64,000 bases of DNA from Sapria himalayana. Lineage: Eukaryota > Streptophyta > Magnoliopsida > Malpighiales > Rafflesiaceae. A program made the translations under genes and the position numbers. Location: assembly GCA_029783825.1 (NCBI GenBank), contig JAREIK010002280.1, forward strand, positions 124,001 through 188,000. Direction: 5' to 3'. The notes below the pieces were generated by a model. It was not told where the DNA came from, ran no database searches, and saw only the letters and a list, made by a program, of their open reading frames with translations. Shown piece by piece: positions 59,350 to 64,000 of the stretch. Positions within the stretch are counted from its first letter, which is position 1. Each line of letters opens with the position of its first letter.

Positions 59350-62075
59350 ATGGATATCCAGAACCTTGTTTTTATCCTCAAAGGTGCTCTTAGCTCCAAC
59401 ACCGATGAACGGAAGGCTGCTGAACTAAACCTCACTAAGGTTCGTTAAAAAGCTAATTAATTTCATTGTTTGGTTGTCAAAATCGAGAAAAGTTTGATCA
59501 GCTAAATGTCATTGCTTGAAGGTAACGTAAAATTAAAATACAAAAATGAGTCTAGTTGTTGTTCTGTATTTTCAAATGCAAATTTTTTAGGCAAGAGGAT
59601 GTGCGTGAGAATCGATTAGTCGACTTGAGGTTCTGTGATTTTAACCATCCATGTCATCGAGCATGCATGTTTTGTGTTTTTTTTTTTTCAGTTCCAACAT
59701 ACGCCACAGCATCTAGTCAGATTATTGAAAATAGCCGTGGACAGTGCCTTTGACATGACAGTGCGGCAATTTGCATGCATTCAATTGAAGAATTTCACTG
59801 CAAAGCACTGGCGACCTCGTGATTCGGGTATATTTTAATTATATCTCTTTGGCTATCCTATAAAATGAACTTGTTTTTTTTTTTTTAGTTTTTATTGTTT
59901 TTATTGATATAGACGAGCAACAAATTATGGAAAGTGACAAGGCTCTAGTAAGAGAGTACATTCTTTTGTTTATTGTGGAAGCGCCCCCATTGTTGAGGTA
60001 TTTGCTCCTGTTTTTTATGGACTTTAAATATGCGTTTCATTCATTTTTTCTGTATAGAAAGTATTATTCTTTTGACAGTGAGTTTTTCATTTGATTTTCT
60101 TTCTAGGGTGCAGTTAGGGGAATGCCTCAAAACTATAATTCACACTGACTATCCAGAACACTGGCCATCCCTCCTAAATTGGGTCATCCAGAACCTGCAA
60201 GGGAAAAATGAGAAAGTTTGTGGGGCTTTGTTTGTGTTACGGATACTAGCTAGAAAATATGAGTGAGAATTACTATTTTTTTTTCTTCATGTTGAGAAAT
60301 GTTTATGAATTATATATATTTTTTTAAATTATTATATCCTAGAACTGCTTCTCTTGTTTATATGTTTATATGTTTCACTTTGTTAATATACATTGATTTT
60401 CAAGCATACAAATCTGAGTTATGAGTTATTAGATTCTTAGAAGCAAGCCTTGGTCAGTTGTTTTCTAGCAAACATGAGCTGCCATTATTTATCATTTTCA
60501 AGCAAACAATATTAGTACTTTTATTCATTGATTGTAGGTTCAAAACAGTCACTGATAGAGATCCAGCACATCACATCATTCAACAGACTTTCTCCTCCAT
60601 TCTTCATATTTTTCAAAATCTTGTTCAGATTACAAGTCCATCATTGGAAATTGCAGAACCGATAAAGCTTGTTTGTAAAATATTTTGGTCAACTATATAT
60701 GTAAGTCATTTTATTGGGATTCAACTCTAAATGTGCCTGTGGAAGTTTTCATGCAATATTGTTTCCATGTTAAGGCTTGTTGTTTGTTTAGTTGGAGATC
60801 CCAATGCAACTCAATAACCCAAGTGTTTTCAATTCTTGGATGGTACTTTTTTTAAATATTTTGGAAAGACCCATCAGCATGGAGAATCAACCTATAGATT
60901 ATGATGTGAGGAAGCTATGGGGTTGGTGGAAAGTGAAGAAGTGGACTGTTCACATTTTGAACAGGCTTTCTACTCGGTTTGTTATGTTATGATCACATAA
61001 TGAATGATTTGAAAATACATGATTTATGTGGATGATATTTTGCTTTAATGAGTGTTTTATATTTTCAGATTTGGCGATATAAACCTTCAAAACACAGAAT
61101 ACAAAGCATTTGCAGAAATGTTGCAGAATACATATGCCGGAAAGATCTTGGAATGCTACTTGAATTTGTTGAATTTAATCCGTGTTGGGGGTTATTTACC
61201 TGACAGAGTTGTCAATCTAATTCTACAGTATCTAACCAATAGGTTCGTCTGTCTGTTCATAGCAGTCTACGCTCTCATGGAGTGTTGCAGTTAATGGCTT
61301 ACTGCATTATTCACAGTTTCATTCTACAATTTTTTTCTTAAATTCATTCACATAATCAATGTGTGCTGTTTGTGACATACAATCTTGTTATTATGAGCAG
61401 TAGTTCACACTTTCATGCTTGCTACATTCTTATCTCTAACTGTTGTAATTTCATGTTTCTGTTAATGTGCAGTGTCTCGAGGTCTAACATGTATGCCATG
61501 CTTCAACAGCATCTTGATGTTCTTTTGTTTGAGATAGTTTTTCCTCTTATGTGTTTCAATGAAAGTGATCAGAAGCTGTGGGATGATGATCCACATGAAT
61601 ATGTGCGAAAGGGTTATGGTGAGTATCAAATTCATGTTCAAAATGGCTTGTCATGCTAACATTGGTGTTTAATACTATTTAGGATGTTTATCTTCCTAGA
61701 TATTATTGAAGATTTGTATAGTCCGAGAACTGCTGCAATTGAATTTGTTAGTGAATTGGTTAGAAAACGAAGAAAGGAGAATTTCCACAAGTTCATTAAT
61801 TTTGTCATAGATATTTTAAAGAGGTATTCTTTTATTGGTATTCACATTTTCAGCGTAGTAATGAGGGTTTAATGCTTTCATTTTTTAAACACAGATATAA
61901 TGATGCCCCTTTGGAATATAAGCCCTATTGGCAAAAAGATGGTGCTTTACTAGCTATTGGCTCACTTTCTGATAAGCTAAAACAAATTGAACCATATAAA
62001 TCTCAACTGGATCATATGTTGGTGCAACATGTGTTTCCTGAATTCCGAAGCCCTGTTGGTCATCTTAGAGCAAAG
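59350..62075 (+). CDS. SAD2: SAD2-type importin-beta-like receptor, first ten coding exons (partial)
   Basis: A nuclear import receptor of the importin-7/8 class. In Arabidopsis SAD2 carries cargo through nuclear pores with Ran-GTP and affects ABA and drought responses. Exons: 59350-59439, 59692-59827, 59913-59997, 60107-60262, 60538-60700, 60792-60976, 61069-61242, 61473-61618, 61700-61823 and 61895-62075. All introns are GT/AG and the phases join cleanly into 480 codons without a stop. The start [14 protein letters not shown] fits the family, so the upstream in-frame ATG at 59320 was not chosen. Seen: importin-beta N-terminal domain ([25 protein letters not shown], residues about 20-100), then HEAT-repeat blocks with [66 protein letters not shown] and [17 protein letters not shown]. 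The family is about 1040 residues, so just under half is here. Exon 10 ends HLRAK; the next family exon (AAWVAGQY) is not in the window. Confidence 0.92.
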
Positions 62076-63217
62076 GTATGCATTGAGTTTTCAAGATGGT
62101 TTCGCTGGAGATTTTGCTTTTGTATTTCTATTTGCTCATAGCTTAAGGTTGCTAGTAAGTTGTATGTTCAACTCTTAATTATTTTCAATCAAAACTTTTA
62201 AGAAAACAATGTTTTCAACGACTTAAACAGTGCCTGACTTTTCCTATCAGAATTTTTTTTTTCTTGCATTGCTGTACTCATTTGTTTATCTTCAATATAT
62301 TGGTCACCTCGTTGTCAATGAAAGGCCCCATAACCAGAGTGGTAGGTCTCATCCAAATAATGTATGTGAGGAGAGGAAAACATGAGACAAGAAGCAAGAA
62401 ACGTGGACAGCAAGGAGAATAGGATGGGGGGAATAGTTGGTTATATCTAGCTGGCACAATTTGTTATTCATTTTCTTGAATATAGATTCAGGTAGCATAG
62501 TTTGTTGGCAGACATGATTATTCCACTTGGAAAAAGGGTGTCTGGCATGTTGAGTAACAATAGAGATGGGAGAGCTGGGGGACTTTTGAATATGCTTCTA
62601 GATTTGCAAGCAATATGGTCTACTGCAGCTAGGCTTATATTTCAGATGTTAATCTTTCAATCAAAACTAATCAGAAGGGGACACAACTTAGGCTGCTCAA
62701 TTGTCTGCTTGTAGATTGGTTGAACAATACCATGAATTGATTGTCAAAAATGGAGAGCCTCCTTTCCTTGGTTTGACTATTGGAATCATGGGCATTGAAA
62801 TATATTTGTGTTGAAAAAGAACCAAAGTGGAAATATAGGGAATGATTGCTTGGTGTTGATTAATGGCCGTGGTAGGAAAGTGTTATCTCAAATTGGAAGG
62901 GTTGCTTGCTCCGCACAAAATGATTCTTTGAAATTAATATATGCATGTCAGTGAAGAAGCTGTGTAGTCAATTGAGTATCATTTTTGAGAAATGATACTA
63001 AATTGAATTTGCATGCTATTGTAAGGTACACTTCCAGATCAGTTATTTTCTTTATGATAAATTGATTTTGTTTGAGAATTTTGTTATTGATTCGAGATGA
63101 TAACAAGACCCTTGTATGATATTGCAGCATTGGTGTTGATGAATTTTGTTTTTGATTTAAGATTTATGGTTGAGCTGTGATTGGCACAACAAATTGAAGA
63201 CAATTTGATAGTTGAGG
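62076..63217 (+). other. Intron 10 of the SAD2-type gene, first part
   Basis: It begins with a good donor GTATGC. There is no exon continuing the importin, although the intron goes on to the window edge. The piece 62480-62940 has a somewhat coding-like composition (for example NRDGRAGGLLNMLLDLQAIW at about 62560) but matches no family I know. It may be debris of a mobile element. Confidence 0.55.
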
Positions 63218-63678
63218 TAGAGGTGTCAAAAAGTAGTGTTGATCTGGCACAACTAGAATTTTGGTGGCTCAATTAAGTGATCATACCATGTTGGACACTG
63301 AAATGCATGAAAACATTGGAGATTGGGACAACACATTCTTTTTGAATCAGGTGTATTATGTAATAGTGTTGGGTTTGGACGGCAGTGGCACATCATTGCC
63401 ACTGTCCATGGTCCATACCCTGTTGTCCACACAGGCAAGTCACCAGACTAGTGCAGTGTAGGAAGACTAGTGTCCACCCCTTGTCTCACTAGCCATTCGC
63501 CGCTTGCACTGCCACTGGCCACTCACAATGCCACTGCACTGTAACACTAGCATTGAATTGTTGTATGTCCCACTGGCTAGTGCAATGGGCACTGACACTA
63601 TGGAGTGGTATGTGATGCTGTTAGTGTAACAGTTTTTATTTTTATGTTTAAATTTTAATGTCACTTTTGATTTTTTAA
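63218..63678 (+). mobile_element. Decayed hAT MITE in the importin intron
   Basis: The left end TAGAGGTGTCAAAAAG (63218) equals the hAT terminal motif. A candidate right end, TGTCACTTTTGA at 63659, resembles the right end of the MITE at 50680 but has lost the last bases. The inside has repeated GCCACTG / CAGTGGC words at 63380-63610. The right border is uncertain. Confidence 0.4.
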
Positions 63679-63784
63679 AACTGAATATTAAAATTAAATT
63701 ATATAGTATTGTAAATTAGAATGAATATAAAATTGATTTTAATAAGAAACACACATGATTTGTTTTTGTGATATGTCAAATAAT

Positions 63785-64000
63785 TAGAGGTGTCAAACAT
63801 GTTGTCATGCTAATATGACATATTTTTGGGTGGCCTAGTTGGGTCATCGTATTCTGCCGGACATGACATGATTGCTAGTTTGCTTGGTATGGCATAACAC
63901 TACTGTTAGTCTCCTCGACCCAGTACGACATGATCAACATGATTTTGAATCTTTTATTGTGTTAGTTTTGTGGGTAGTCCGACCACAAACACCATCCACC
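63785..64000 (+). mobile_element. hAT-type element, left part, cut by window end
   Basis: It starts TAGAGGTGTCAAACATG, the terminal motif of the hAT family, and continues with decayed subterminal words (ACATGACATGAT, TGGTATGGCATAAC, CCCAGTACGACATGAT). The other end lies outside the window, so no duplication can be checked. Confidence 0.6.

Noticed and set aside
61681..61699. Acceptor at 61682 for importin exon 9
   Set aside because: Using it would add residues and break the conserved GYDIIEDLY sequence; the acceptor at 61698-61699 restores it exactly.
1..64000. CRISPR arrays, rRNA or tRNA genes, operons
   Set aside because: No regularly spaced repeat-spacer array, no rRNA core and no tRNA cloverleaf or B-box was seen; the sequence is eukaryotic.

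Overview
The window reads as nuclear DNA of a flowering plant. It is AT-rich, has almost no long ORFs, and carries plant-type transposons (hAT, CACTA, MULE, PIF/Harbinger, Ty1-copia, Ty3-gypsy, LINE). It also holds one host gene with GT/AG introns. I cannot place the species.

Region 1 (1 to about 27.6 kb) is old, decayed repeat DNA. It has a broken Ty1-copia integrase (minus strand, about 4.9-5.4 kb), a Ty3-gypsy gag remnant (plus strand, about 20.1-20.6 kb), several diverged copies of two dispersed repeats, microsatellites and tandem duplications. The exception is a young hAT transposon at 13589-17425. It has perfect terminal inverted repeats, a perfect 8-bp target duplication (GGCCGGGC) and an uninterrupted transposase ORF. 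It landed inside an older non-autonomous hAT (13207-17458) that has its own 8-bp duplication with one mismatch.

Region 2 (27643-58739) is a nest of DNA transposons. Two long inverted arms, flanked on both outer sides by the same 9-bp sequence TTCAATTTT, mark a MULE-like element of 31 kb. Its interior is filled by CACTA-1 (28249-57955), which keeps decayed TNPD-like (52.1-55.7 kb) and TNPA-like (49.4-51.9 kb) genes on the minus strand. CACTA-1 was split by CACTA-2 (28653-43332, target duplication TAG) and CACTA-3 (43492-49253, target duplication TAT). CACTA-2 has no recognisable transposase. It carries minus-strand pieces of what look like several unrelated host genes: a Mediator subunit 8 exon, a membrane-protein exon, a possible COP1-interacting-protein-like exon and two unassigned exons, as well as a copia RNase H piece. 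CACTA-3 holds a decayed Transposase_24 gene, a LINE fragment and a PIF/Harbinger element (47679-48635, target duplication TTA).

Region 3 (58.7-64 kb) holds the host gene: the first ten coding exons (59350-62075, plus strand) of an importin-beta-like nuclear transport receptor of the SAD2/importin-7/8 type, about 480 codons. The next expected exon is not in the window, so the gene continues past the right edge through an intron of at least 1.9 kb that holds hAT-derived sequence. The MULE end lies 610 bp upstream of the start codon.
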